Source: Petrolisthes cinctipes (taxonomy: Eukaryota; Arthropoda; Malacostraca; Decapoda; Porcellanidae). From it: DNA of 64,000 nucleotides. The position numbers and the translations under genes are program-made. The notes beneath the pieces were generated by a model, which worked only from the letters and a program-made list of their open reading frames with translations, did no database searches and was not told the origin of the DNA. Each line of letters begins with the position of its first letter. The stretch's first letter is position 1. The stretch is taken from positions 186,001 through 250,000 of the forward strand of contig JAWQEG010001435.1 of the NCBI GenBank assembly GCA_033782935.1. The letters are read 5' to 3'. Of this stretch, positions 1 through 10,985 are shown piece by piece.

Positions 1-1791
1 TCTCTCGTCGTTGGTGAGTCCCATGTAAGCTTTCTTACTGTGACTGTGTGTTTTAGTTCTTTTTATCCTCTAAATGGGACAAAATAGACCTGACTATAAG
101 GATATCGTGGAATCATGAACATGAAATTGGGGATCGAAATAATATATTTCGGTCTCTTCAGACTCCGAAAGTTTTACACATTCTCTCAATTACTAAAGAC
201 AGCTGCTCGAATCCTCAAGAGGAAGTTTTCATCAACGACCCCACTCTCTCCTCAACCCTTGATCCCCTAGGGACCTCTCCGTCGTAACGTTAATCGACTT
301 TCTTTCTTCTACAATATATCCATTATCCACCACATTTGTTCAACACAAATTACAAATTGTGTAACGTGTTCCACCTCCAATGCCTCAACCCTGATACGAA
401 AAAAAGCAATGTCCTTCCAAAGCTAAGATGTCGCTCTATCCAATCCCAGATTAATGCATGTAAATTCGTTCCATATCTCCATTGCCCAATACTGTAGTAG
501 CCTACTTTAGTTATTATTATTGAATATGGACTAATGATTTTGTTCTTCAACTTTCCCGAAACACCCACGAAGGTGAAACATAATCCATGCTGTTGCCTTG
601 TCCTTAAATAAAAGAAAGAAAAAAATATTCACTATTATCGAAACATATAGAACTAGGCCTTCTCGTAGAACGGCACTTGACTGAGAGCCAACCTACGCAA
701 ACGTCAAATAAGGTTCACGGCTTTGCCAACCAATACTTCACCCTGTTTATCATTTCCAGTATAATAATGGATATTATCGGAATATTATTCCTGACCATAC
801 TTGGGCCTGGATCCAATAAAATTTAATGACTTCTAGGGAACATATTTCCTAATTATCCTGTGACATTTGATTAAAATTTGTTCATATGTTACTGAGGTAT
901 CTGGTTCACTAATCAACCAAACATGCAAACAACAAACAAACAATTATGAGTGAGTGATTTCATAACCTTTCACACACTGTTTGCGAAGGTAATAGAGAGT
1001 GCAAACGATTGGTTGTGATGTTAAGATTATTATGGAAAGGACATTATTACGGAAAGACGAATATATTAACGGATAATGTGTATAATGAAATGTGAAGTAT
1101 TATTAGCTGTTTAATCTTGAGTTACCGTTCTGTAAGTTTCTTTGATGTATTCGTGCCACTGTATTATGAATATCTAAAGAATAGTGTTTCCTATTGCCAC
1201 ACGTTAGTGTCCTTTGTTTTATTTCGAAATCTAAACATATTATATACTTCGCTCGTTTTCTCACAACATTAAGGTCCAGGAATTGCGACATAATCTTTTT
1301 CACTCAACGCCTGACGTTACAAGGACTGCTTCCTTTACACCAATGTACAGTATGTTCCGTGATCAGAAAACATGCATGATTACCCAGGGAAGTAACTTAA
1401 CCGATGTTTTTCAATTTTTTCCCATCGCGACCTGTTGACAACGCCGAATGTGCTGTGGTTTTGTGTACACGTGTGACTTTACATTTTGGAGACATCACTA
1501 ACCTGAAATTCCCCACCAACAACCAACCACCAACTGACGCCTCGAACAGATAAAAACATAGAAATTTAGGAAATTGCAGAAGACCTGTTGGCCCAACTCT
1601 TGGTATCTCCTGATTTTGACCCATCCCTTTGAATCCATGTTCCTGACCAGCCTATATTAAAAACCAATTAGTATCCATGTTTCTATCTAGCCTATTATCA
1701 AAACCAATTAGTATCCTTGTTTCTACCTAGCATATTATTAAAACCAGTTAGTGTACAGAAATTTTCCTGTCCAGCCTAATATTAAAACCAG
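1..1791. other. 5' flank or intron of the CUB gene, mostly unassigned
   Basis: No convincing exon was found here. A donor-like TTG|GTGAGT at about 14 could end an upstream exon (5' leader or signal-peptide exon), but nothing confirms it. Around 1628-1800 there is a degenerate tandem repeat of about 50-55 bp, each unit containing CCTA(T)TATTAAAACCA(G)TTA, and it runs into the first supported exon. The remainder is AT-rich with no repeat or RNA gene I recognise. The missing signal peptide of the CUB protein must be encoded here or left of the window. Confidence 0.4.
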
Positions 1792-1928
1792 TTATAATGT
1801 TTCTGGAGATGGTGTTGGAAATGCCGAGACGAGGAGCGGTGCCAGAGAGAGTGGGACGTCTCCAGTGGGTCACCTTCCCAGCCACACACTCAACACCACC
1901 ACACTACCACCCAGAGACGATAAGTTCT
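1792..1928 (+). CDS. CUB gene exon A (start uncertain)
   Basis: Open in the frame that joins to the next exon. It ends GAT AAG TTC T before the donor GTAAGT at 1929. The split codon gives ..DDKF-L-SIFTLVRF, the usual entry to this family. Acceptor choices are CCAG at 1771-1774 or ACCAG at 1787-1791; both lie inside the upstream minisatellite, so the left boundary is a guess. The segment is rich in S, T, G and P and looks like a linker. Confidence 0.5.
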
Positions 1929-4900
1929 GTAAGTATAAAATAGTTTTGCTTGGTAGTGAATGATCGTGTTATCAATTTAATACTGGCTGGAATATCGTCA
2001 TCCTCGTCAGTATGTTCAGGACTAAAGATTTCATAACACGCTACTTTTCTGTCACTGCTATATATTTACTCCTTTCTTGTCATTGATTTTTTTTTCTTAT
2101 TTCCTTCGACATCTGTTTTCATTAACATACCATTTTCATCTCTCATCATTTGCCTTATTATTTTAACATATCCAATAGTTTGTTGTTAAAATTCACCTTT
2201 CATTGTTGCCTGTGCAGTGTCAATCTTCACCCTGGTGCGGTTTCCTAACGTGGTGTGCTCTGTGGGATCAACGAGTGGGACCTGCCTCACACCCCACGAC
2301 TGCACCAGGTTTGCCGGCACTCAACTGGGTTCCTGTGCTGATAATTTCGGAGTCTGCTGCTACAGTGAGTGTGTATAGAATATTAACCTTATAACTCTCT
2401 ATTCCTTCAAAACTTATCACTATACAGTTTGTGAGTGGATGTCGCGCCCTTAGCCTGCGTTTACACCAAGCGAGTCAGTGCGAGTCATTTGACGGGCGTC
2501 ATTTTGACTTAACCCCGTTAACAACGACTTCGTCAACCCTCGTCAAGTCAATGCGATAATTGTGAGAGTCACTGCTCAGTTTCCCGCTTCATATCTTCAT
2601 TCAACATGAAAATAATTTCAGCTACTTGCCAAGTGATAATGATGATCATGAAACAGACTCCCATCGTTCAAGCACAAGCCTAGTAGTAACAGCAACAAGA
2701 AGCACAAGACCTACAGCAGAAGCCATGGCAGTTCGTGATATCCTTATAGGTGGAGCTCTTGAGTGGCAAGACAGAGTGACCCAATAATATATACAGTAGT
2801 CCATAGTGAATAAAATTGTTCTTTCACCTGTACATTTTAATTCAGCAGCAACCTCCCTCCACAGAGCAGCCATGACATCACCATCTCGGTGGCTGCGATC
2901 ACTTGCATCATTATTATATAGCAGGGTGCTCTCTAATTAGGTTTATTAGTAGTTCCACTTTCATGTTAACACACCACTGATGACGCGCTGTGACTGATGA
3001 AAAAATGGGTCCAGCCCTATCTGTGACGAGACGGGACGCGATGTGACGAGACGAGACGTGACGTGACAAGACTCGCTCGGTGTAAACGGCTTCTTCACAA
3101 ATCCATATATATCAAATGTGAACTGGGGTGGCGAGTCATGACGCGGCTTGACTCGCACTGACTTGACGAGACGAGACTCGCTTGGTGTAAACGCAGCCTA
3201 AGTTAGTCTTCCTTTTAAAGTAGAGAAACGTCGTCAACAAAATATTTCTTCTCTATCAGTGTTGGTTGTTCCTTGTCCATTCATTCTGTCACATTATTAT
3301 CTATTGTGCTTTGATGGTCAGTTGAGGTGAGCTGTGGAGGGACATCATCGACCAACGGCACCCACTTGGTGAGTCCTGGTTACCCTGCCACCTACACCAA
3401 CGCCCTCACCTGTACGATCACCTTCACTCGTACACCTGAACACACCTGCCAACTCAGACTCGACTTTCTGGAATTCGAGTCCTTCCCTCCCGATCAATAT
3501 GGTGGGTACTACACTAAATTTTTTTTAATTAATTTATTGCGCCGTGGCGTCAATCAATAGAGGCAACAAAACATAAGGGTAAGTGTGACCCGTGAATATC
3601 CAATGACCACACACACACACACACATCACGAAAACAATACAGTATCAAACACAAGAATACAGACAAATATTTACTCCAAAACGAGGATGGCGTACCAGAA
3701 GTTCCTCTAAAACCTGGTGGTTCAGCAGGTGTCAACAAACCACATCAAACGGCAGGGCCCGGGGGTAGTAAGTGTCGGACAGTGGGGCAGGCCAGACAAT
3801 ATGACCCCTTAGAATCTTAGATTAATACATGGCCCCCTCTAATGAATATATTACCCCTTAAATGAAAATAATTAATTGTTTACATGCATATTTGACCTCC
3901 TTTAATTAATGAATATATTACCCCTTAAATGAAAATAATTATTTGTTATACCATCCCAGGGAAGTGTGTAGAGGACCAGATGAAGGTGAAGGGAGAGCCA
4001 AAGTTCCAGTACCTGTGTGGCACCTCACCCCCAGACTGGCACTGTGAGTATGTAAGAATATTGGTGGTGTTGACTGACTATGACATGGTTCCGGTACGAT
4101 GGCTCTGTGGTGTATGTTTATGGAGTCATTGTACCACTACCAAGCCATCGTCAGGACCATAAAATGCAGTCTGATAATTGGAGGTAAACGAGTTCTTCAA
4201 ATTTTTCCATGAAACACCACTTATATTGATTAAGATTGTTTCGTGGCATAGTAAGGAGGAACTAGTAGCCTTCAATTCTCACACACAATCACAGGGTCCT
4301 TAAAGAGAGATTATCTTGTTGGTGAATTGAAAGGTCTCTGATTCCTCCATACTTTGCCACGAAACAGATCCCCTACTAGTACCATTGAGGGCTTCTGTTT
4401 TCTGGTATAGTCAGGAGGAATCAGTAGCATTCCAATTTACCAACAAAGAGAACCCTCCCCTCCATTAAGGAGGTAGTATATGTGCGTTGGTGGTAAATCT
4501 AGAGCATCTGATTCCTCCAAATTATTCCAAGCAACGGACGACCATTATTTTTGTTATTCTAGCCCTGTTTCCTGGCATACTTTGGAGGAAACAAGGTGCT
4601 CTGATGTACCACGAGTATACATTCTCTTTAACATATTATTATTATAGTCACTTACCATATTTATTTGCTTGCCCACAATAGATAGGTGGAGTTAAATTAA
4701 AGGGGTTGTTTTATGATTGTATATTGGAGTTCACGTAGCTATCTAAATACTACAATAAAACATATTCTCTACACGTACACTGAGGTGGGGCATTTCCTTA
4801 TATATTCTGTGAAGCTAATGCATATTTTACGATTCCCATATGTGTTGCCTGGTGTGATTCGCAGTCAACCACGTGTTTTTTTGTGTTTTTTTTTAAATTC

Positions 4901-7900
4901 CCATGTGCATGTGTGCCAGGTGTGATTCGCAGTCTACCACTTGTTTTGATGTTTATATGCGTTGCTTGGTATAAAGGATGTGCACTCTACCTCGTATATT
5001 GTTTGTTATTCCCATATGTGTTGCTAGGTGTGATGTGCACTCAACCTTGTGTTTTGTTTGTAATTAATTCCATGTGTGCTGCTTAATTTCCATGTTTGTT
5101 GTTTAATTCCCGTGTGATGTGCAGTCTACCTCGACGTGGCAGGAAAGCCCAACCCTACAGTGTTTACCTTCCTCACCACCTCCTCCACCTTCGTCAGGAA
5201 GTTCAAGATCAGGATCTCCACCATCCCATGTCACCAAAGAAGTAAGTTTTAGAATTGTAAACTCATAACCTCACGATAACGCTCATAACTAACTTGAATA
5301 CAATGTTCTGAATCTGGCTATGGCTGTTCTGAATCATTCCACCTGTACGAACGTATTCTGGTTTTGTCAGTGTTCGAGAAATCAGTATCATTTTCTTCAC
5401 TGACGATGTTTACCTTTTCAAAAAACAAAAACGGAATCTGCATGGCGTGATGTGGCTTGGGCGTATGGCATGGCGGGGCGGGGCGTGGCGTGGGCGTATG
5501 GCGTGGGCGTGGCATGCAGTCCCCGGTGGATGTGGTCAGTACTTCACTAGCACCACAGGCACCATACAAAGCTTCAACTATGGTGGATTCTACCTTGCTG
5601 GAGTTGACTACGCCATATGTTTCAGAAAGGAAAAGGTGAGGGTCCAAAATACATTACAACGCTTAGGGATTTATCACACTGGCATGTATTTCCACTGTTT
5701 TCCGTCCACCATCCTCTGATCAAAAGTTAAATTTACCTAGCATATATTCATCATTGCCCTCTGTACCTCTTAACCCTTAAACCGAGGGTGATGACATAAG
5801 TCGACTCCACCAACAAGTTGATATAAGTCAACAGCGCAGATTTTAAATCTGCAAACACCCTGACATACTTGATTAGGCTCACAACAAAGAGTGTGTGCTT
5901 AGAGCTTAGAAGCTCCCACAAGTCACACCAGCCCTGTTTTGCCAGTGTAGGTATAGAGCTCTCAGCACTCTGCTTTTGCGCTAATTACCATATGTGTACG
6001 TAAAAACGACAGTGACATTATAAATTTCATATCCCACGTTGGCCAGGATTCGACCCGCTTTGGTATACCCATTATAAACCCATAGGTTCACTGTCTTGCC
6101 ATTAGCCTTAAATCTTATGAAACCACCACTGAGCTACAAAGCTCCCATATCTTAATTTTGACAAAATAAGTTGCTCTCTCCCTTAAATTGTGGACATTTT
6201 TAATTGAAAACTCTTAATCAGTGATATCACAGACGTCAGGTTTAGCAAATCTCACCCAACATCAAATTTAAATCCAGAATATAATATAATACCTGGCAAC
6301 ACCTACCACCTTCCAACTCGGCCAACCACGATCTTTGACGCTTCTCCTTCCCCCCTCCACCAGCACCTTCCATAACCCCCTTCACCAAAACTCGCCGGAT
6401 AGAAACGACCACAGTGTGTTTGCTAATGTCTCTATCCCATTAGATCGCGACTGTACCTAACTTTAACTGTCAAAATGTTTGTTGTTGCATTTTATTAGTC
6501 AGGATTAGCGCTTCCAATTACCTAAATCTGAGACTCTGCATAGTATTATCTGTTTGTGAGTCGACATGCACAAGAAGGGTGCATCATACTAGAGACCCTA
6601 TAATCTTTCTATAGGGTCTCTATATCATACCAAGCATTACTTCATATAAAAGACGTAAGATTTGTTGGAAAATTAAAACATTTTGATTCCTCCAAACTTA
6701 CAAACTATGCTCAAGACCGAAAAAGCTGAGCATAGATGTTGTAACAATACAGAGAATCTAATTATTTTCCTATCATATGATTGATTTTGCTATCCCACCT
6801 CTCTCTCCATCACCTTCTCCGAAGTTCTCCCTCGTTCTATTCCACTGTATAATTAAAGGGTCTTTCAAGCCTATACTGGGTGGTCTGCTTTCATCCCCAA
6901 GAATACCATATGTAAACACCTGTAAAGAACCTAAATGAAATTTAATAATAACATTAATAAAAATTCTATTGCCACTTTCCTTAACCCCTCACCCCTACCT
7001 ACGGTAGAATAATAATGACACCTTTCCCTCGTTCTCCACCTTTCATTATGGCAGGACATGTGCACAACGACACTGAAGGTGCAGGGTCCCTCCTTCGTGG
7101 CCTGCCCTAACGACCTGTACCGCCTTCCCGTGGGTCAGATGGCTGCCACCTCGGCCCTCTCAGCCCTCAACCCTCTCTCACTCTACTGCCAACTCAACAC
7201 GCAGGTCACCGTCCTCCTCCCCCTCGCTATGATCCAGGTACGTCGGCTTATTTAATCAGGATTTGGACATAGAGATGAGAACTATTTAGCACGTCGTCTT
7301 ATATACATTATGTATTGCTCCGTTAGGCTTATTCATGATTTGGACATAGAGATGATGAGAATATCTGCTTATATACCTTATTTTTTGTTCACTTAGGCTA
7401 GACACTTCTTCAAGATTTGGACAAAGAGACAGTAAAACACACACACACAACGCTGACTGACGACCGAAGCCTACTTAATTTATGCTGTACTGTAGGCACG
7501 TTTCTCCTCTTCAGATTTTCATGTCACTGGCTTAAGTACTGTAATAACTAGAGGTAAAACTTTGCACTGTCATCAACATCTGCCATGAAGTAAACAGGTT
7601 GCAATTAGAATTGAATAATATGAGTCTATAAACTGTTAATTAAGGGAGCAATTTGTTGTGGTGGCTTTGGAGTGTACGCACGTAGCCCTCTAAACACAAC
7701 CAACAAGAACATCTGCTGCAGATTCGCCCCAAACAAATAACCCCTTTCTAGTTCTTTATTTACCTTATTATTACACATATTACACTCCGTGGAACGTTAC
7801 CGCTAAAGGCGGTTAACAGTAGCCTTCCTGTCAGTCTCCGCTGACAAATGAGGTCTTACTTATTTCCTAGTCCTGAAAAAAAAAAAAAAATGTATTTAAC

Positions 7901-8408
7901 AGACGCCTTCATTGCTGTTCCCGCTGACAAATGATAGACTCCTTTATTTTACAGGCGCCTTGTTTCGTAACAGTCCCTCTGACATAAGACACCCTTCAAA
8001 GCAAGTTCATTTGTTGGTGAATTGGAAGGTCTCTAATTCCTCCAAACTATGCCAGAAAACAGACACCCTCAGTGAACTAATAGGGGATTTATTTTGTGGC
8101 ATAGTTTGGAGGAATCGGAGACCTTCATCAAAAAGAGAATCTCCCCTAAGTTTAACATAGGCCTTGCTTCCTTCATCACAGTCCCTCTGCTATAATTAAC
8201 AGAGGCTTTATGACAAAATATTCACATAATTTAACATAAGCTTTCCTTCCTTTCTTCCATACAGTCCCCGCTGACCACACTAACCAACGGCCCCCTGGTA
8301 ATCTGGCACCGGACTGACCCCAGCGACAACTTTCCCAACTACAGGTCGGCCGCCGCCTGTCCCACGTGTGCAGGCTTCCATCAAACCTTCACCCACAATC
8401 ACTGCTGA
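1792..8408 (+). CDS. Secreted CUB-like domain protein gene, 3' part (8 exons)
   Basis: Gene-level entry for join(~1792..1928, 2218..2364, 3322..3501, 3960..4043, 5125..5241, 5520..5635, 7055..7237, 8265..8408). From 2218 onward the exons total 971 nt and, with the single base carried over from the first exon, give 323 codons plus TGA. All junctions are GT-AG and keep phase. The product begins with a cysteine-rich segment (KFLSIFTLVRF..., then FGVCCY), followed by a CUB-like module starting SCGG with PGYP and QLRLDFLEFE, and a second CUB-like stretch (CGQYFTSTTGTIQSFNY ... YAICFRKE). This order is typical of a large arthropod family of secreted CUB proteins of unknown function. I infer extracellular location, disulfide bonds and binding rather than catalysis. 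The 5' end and signal peptide were not found, so length is at least about 365 residues. Confidence 0.82.
2218..2364 (+). CDS. CUB gene exon B, cysteine-rich N-terminal segment
   Basis: Acceptor TGTGCAG, donor GTGAGT. Phase 1 in, phase 1 out. Encodes SIFTLVRFPNVVC, then GTCLTPHDC and FGVCCY. The spacing of six cysteines matches the short clip-like segment that precedes CUB modules in arthropod family members. Confidence 0.88.
2451..3200. mobile_element. 750-bp TIR MITE in CUB intron
   Basis: The ends are inverted copies: GCCTGCGTTTACACCAAGCG at the left and its reverse complement at the right, the match extending through GAGTC. They are bordered by CTTA/TAAG. The interior repeats GACGAGACG-type words and a second partial copy of the terminal sequence near 3065-3095. 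No transposase is present. The ends resemble Harbinger- or hAT-type terminal repeats, but I cannot assign the superfamily. Confidence 0.7.
3322..3501 (+). CDS. CUB gene exon C, first CUB module start
   Basis: Acceptor GGTCAG, donor GTGGGT. Phase 1 in and out. Encodes EVSCGGTSSTNGTHLVSP, PGYP, a C-T-ITF strand and CQLRLDFLEFESFPPDQY. The SCGG opening, PGYP turn and C-x-L/I-x-LDF strand are hallmarks of CUB domains. Confidence 0.9.
3960..4043 (+). CDS. CUB gene exon D
   Basis: 84 nt, acceptor ATCCCAG, donor GTGAGT, phase 1 in and out. Encodes GKCVEDQMKVKGEPK and LCGTSPPDWH. It continues the CUB fold with two cysteines (KC and LCG). Confidence 0.87.
4170..4632. mobile_element. Cluster of three foldback MITE copies
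   Basis: Three diverged copies lie side by side: about 4170-4305, 4309-4459 and 4477-4632. Each has the pattern AATTGGAAGG ... GATTCCTCCA ... GCCAGGAAACAGA, a short middle, then the inverted partner TCTGTTTC.TGGCATA.T.TGGAGGAATCAG ... CCAATTTACCA. The first copy belongs to a subfamily (CACACAATCACAGGGTCCTT end) also seen at about 41535. No coding capacity. Confidence 0.75.
4800..5124 (+). repeat. Degenerate tandem repeat of a 3' splice-site segment
   Basis: Four related units contain GTGTGATTCGCAGTC(A/T)ACC-like words, at about 4852, 4919, 5028 (GATGTGCACTCAACC) and finally 5113-5130, where GTGTGATGTGCAG is the real acceptor of exon E. Units are separated by TTCCCATATGTGTTGC-type spacers of 70-110 bp. 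The array therefore contains decoy acceptors upstream of the used one. Confidence 0.6.
5125..5241 (+). CDS. CUB gene exon E
   Basis: Acceptor GATGTGCAG, donor GTAAGT, phase 1 in and out. Encodes YLDVAGKPNPTVFTF, FVRKFKIRIS and TIPCHQR. The F-x-R-K-F-K-I-x-I-S-x-I-x-C pattern is the last strand of a CUB-like module in this family. Confidence 0.9.
5520..5635 (+). CDS. CUB gene exon F, second module start
   Basis: Acceptor GGCATGCAG, donor GTGAGG, phase 1 in, 0 out. Encodes PGGCGQYFTSTTGTIQSFNY, then GGFYLAGVDYAICFRKEK. The motif CxQYFTxTTGxxxSFN...YxxCxRKE is strongly family-specific. The intron just upstream (5447-5519) is a GGCGTGGGCGT-type GC-rich tract unlike its surroundings. Confidence 0.92.
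5774..6025. mobile_element. piggyBac-like MITE, 5' part
   Basis: Starts immediately after TTAA (5770-5773) with CCCTTAAACCGAGGGTGATG. It shares long stretches (CCCTGACATACTT.ATTAGGCTCA, CTTTTGCG..AATTACCAT) with 35486-35989 and the start with 29516-29724. A matching 3' end with TTAA was not located, so this copy is truncated or diverged. Confidence 0.55.
6591..6621. repeat. Perfect 12-bp inverted repeat, 7-nt loop
   Basis: AGAGACCCTATA and its exact complement flank ATCTTTC in the intron between exons F and G. Neither a U-run nor a known RNA context is visible, so it may be the core of a small foldback element. Confidence 0.7.
7055..7237 (+). CDS. CUB gene exon G
   Basis: Acceptor TATGGCAG, donor GTACGT, phase 0 in and out, 61 codons. 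Encodes DMCTTTLKVQGPSF, CPNDLYRLPVGQ, a hydrophobic alanine/serine-rich stretch and YCQLN...VLLPLAMIQ. Three cysteines and the continuing phase tie it to exons F and H. Confidence 0.87.
8000..8152. mobile_element. Foldback MITE copy
   Basis: A clear copy of the family also seen at 4309, 13690, 56210 and 61095: TTGGTGAATTGGAAGGTCTC, ATTCCTCCAAACTATGCCAG, middle CTAATAGGGGA, then the inverted half ending AGAATCTCCCC. Confidence 0.8.
8265..8408 (+). CDS. CUB gene terminal exon H
   Basis: Acceptor CCATACAG, phase 0, 47 codons then TGA at 8406-8408. Encodes SPLTTLTNGPLVIWHRTDPS and ends ACPTCAGFHQTFTHNHC. A possible internal donor (ACAG|GTCGGC near 8345) was not needed. A weakly related downstream segment repeats near 8466-8520, but nothing extends the frame. 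Confidence 0.78.
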   Translation, partial: SPLTTLTNGPLVIWHRTDPSDNFPNYRSAAACPTCAGFHQTFTHNHC

Positions 8409-8520
8409 GAGAGCCCATCGTCACACTTAGGCTCGTATGCAAGAACTTCCTTCTGTAATGGTACAGGTACCACGCCTTCGTCAACACCATGAATGTTCTT
8501 GTATACGGCCCAAGGTAAAT

Positions 8521-8526
8521 AATAAA
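8521..8526 (+). terminator. Candidate poly(A) signal of the CUB gene
   Basis: AATAAA 112 nt after the TGA, the first canonical hexamer downstream, in an A-rich tract. Position fits a short 3' UTR; use is unproven. Confidence 0.4.
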
Positions 8527-9067
8527 AATTTAAAAATAACAGAAATAAGGTAAATATCTACTCTATTGCTGGTTGGTATTACGATATTTTTACCTTCTTT
8601 ACCCACTAATTTATACAATTCTAAAATACTTTTCTTCTATGGCATTTTCTTCAGAAATGCCCCATTTCCAAGATAGATGATATTCAAATGGGGCATTTTG
8701 AAATTAGCCTGACCTAACCTAGACCACATCAGACTACCGTGACTTAATCTGAGCAAACTAACGGGAAATAACAGTGGTAAAGTACCAGGAAATGACCGGG
8801 GCAAAAAACTGGGACCTAGCCGGATCTGGCAACACTGCTACAAAATGGTAATTGTCTAGATAAATACCAATAATAATAATAATAATAAAATAAAAATAAA
8901 AATGAAAATAATAGTTATAAAAATTATTATAATAGTAAAAATAATTATATATACCTACAGTGTCGTTGGGTGGCAGTGTCGAGGAATGGTGGTGGTGGCT
9001 TGGGGGGCGGGGGATGGAGATAAGGAAACTTGACCCTTTTCTAACGATGCCAACCCGCATGACCAAA

Positions 9068-10464
9068 TGGTGCTGCACCATGGAGGTATAAAGGGTGGAG
9101 AGGCCCGTAGCCGCGCGGATTTGAAGCCACAGAACTGTCAATCGGCCATATTGATGTGGGCTAAGGGAGCGTTTGCCTGGTATAACCCTATAGAAGTATT
9201 TTGTTATTTCCTGTGGTAACGATAGGTGCAAACTGATTATTTTCCCTACAAAATATTTTCCTAATGCGACTTTTTTCTACCAAGTACTTTCCTAAGTGGA
9301 AATAATCTGGTCTCGCATCACGACTTTCTTATTACTGTAAATGTAGGTCTTTCAATTTTGTAGGTGTGTATTGTGAAGGAATTCCCATTTAACTAACGTG
9401 CATAGGGTGTGGTCAGGTTTCTCCTTTGGGAAAAGCTTTGCTGAATCAGTATTAACACACTGTGAAATTCAGGAAGTAACTCATGGGAATTGTGTACCTT
9501 TGGAGTGTGTACCAATCCTTACTGCCTCCAGTCACTATCTACAGGCTTCTAACATGAACGTTCCATCAAGTAGTGTCATCAACTGTTCTCTCAATAAAAA
9601 CAGAATCCTAGAGAATGATGCAGCTAATGAAAATAAGGAGATTAATATACACTCTGAAGTTGATTATGAAAGTTTATGTTCAGCCAGTGTGCTCTCTGCT
9701 TACTCTGAACAAATTATTGCGTATGCTGTATAGCTGGCTTTGTTATTTCAAAACTAAAGAAAACTTTAAAGTGTGAGATATGATGCAGTGTTCTGTTTCA
9801 CCAAAATATAAATGAAACTCACAAGTTAATAACTGTAAAAAACAAAGGCCAACTATCTTTCCATCCAAAGATGTTGTTACTATGTCTTATATGTGAAAAG
9901 AAATTCTTACTCTGCAAAGATTAGCACCCATATTCAAAGGTGTCAGGGTATGTTTGCCACAACATAGTAACTTTTGTACTGTCAGAGTTCCAGGGAAAGA
10001 CTATTTTTCCTGGTTTGGTAAGACATATGTCAGATAGTGATCCTGTAGATAATCATCTTGTACACCTAGTAAAGGCTGTAGCTGAGACCTATCTACTGGT
10101 CAGACATAGATACACAGCCAAACAGTTCACTGCACCACACACATCTCTCAAAGGGGTGAAAAGCAGAACTAGGATGAATAAATTAGTATTATTCAGTGGC
10201 ATGTAATTCCATATAAAATGTTGTTATGTAATAAATGGCTAAGAGTAAGCAGTAGTTCAATTTCACACATCTGAAAGTTATTTATGGGTATAAACAATGA
10301 AAAAAGGGGGAAAAAATAACGAGTAAGCCATTGACTCCGTGCGCGACCCTCTGCCCACATGCCCACAACAACGTGGCGGACGGGAGGCAGAGGCGGCTTC
10401 ACTGAGCCTGTACTAGCGCGCGGCTGCGGGCCTCTCCACCCTTTATACCTCCATGTGCTGCACC
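9068..10464. mobile_element. Inverted-repeat-bounded segment with transposase-like remnant
   Basis: A segment of about 50 bp at 9068-9118 (ATGGAGGTATAAAGGGTGGA, then GAGGCCCG.AGCCGCGCG) recurs in reverse complement at 10415-10464. Between them, on the plus strand, lie open stretches: 9398-9733 (FGKSFAESVLTHCEIQEVTH...) and, in a different frame, 9940-10206 (VAETYLLVRHRYTAKQFT ... RTRMNKLVLFSGM). The latter reads like the C-terminal end of a DNA transposase, possibly THAP/P-element type. Stops separate the pieces, so it is dead. Family assignment is tentative. Confidence 0.4.
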
Positions 10465-10754
10465 CTTTGTCTTCTTAACCCCCCACCCTACCAGCACTTC
10501 CACATGGTGGTGAAGGGGTTCCTCCTGAAGGAGGAGTCCTCTTTGCTGAAGAAAAGGGCGACGGGTTAGGGCTGGGTGTGCGGGAACAGGCGTAAGAGGT
10601 GCCGGGCTGAGGTGATGCAGCACGTGCAACTCCAGCAGTTGGCAATGCTGCTGCTGGATGAAGGCTGATCTTTCTGTACACACCCTTGCCATACTCCTGG
10701 CCCTTTTTCAGCATAGGGGCCTTCCCCTTCCCTAATAATAATAACAACAACAAC

Positions 10755-10985
10755 AGAATAACAATACCAATTACCTTCTTACTCATACCACATCTCTCAT
10801 TACTGATTACTTTCTCCATCCCACCTGGTAAGGCCACTGCCACATGCTCCTCTCAAGTAACTCATTTCCACTGCACCTATTCTACAGATGAGCTCTGCTC
10901 CAGGTCTCCAATGCGTAAATCAGTGTTGGGAGGATTATACTATTTTTTAGTCTCCTTTTTACTCTCATACTCACAATTTTACAAT
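10755..10985 (-). mobile_element. LINE 3' fragment
   Basis: The plus strand matches the complement of the LINE at 18110-18310 (CACATCTCTCATTACTGATTACTTTCTCC, ...CACATGCTCCTCTCAAGTAACTCATTTCCAC described in parts). It covers the region coding for the LRGACGL / SETWTW segment, heavily mutated. Confidence 0.7.
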
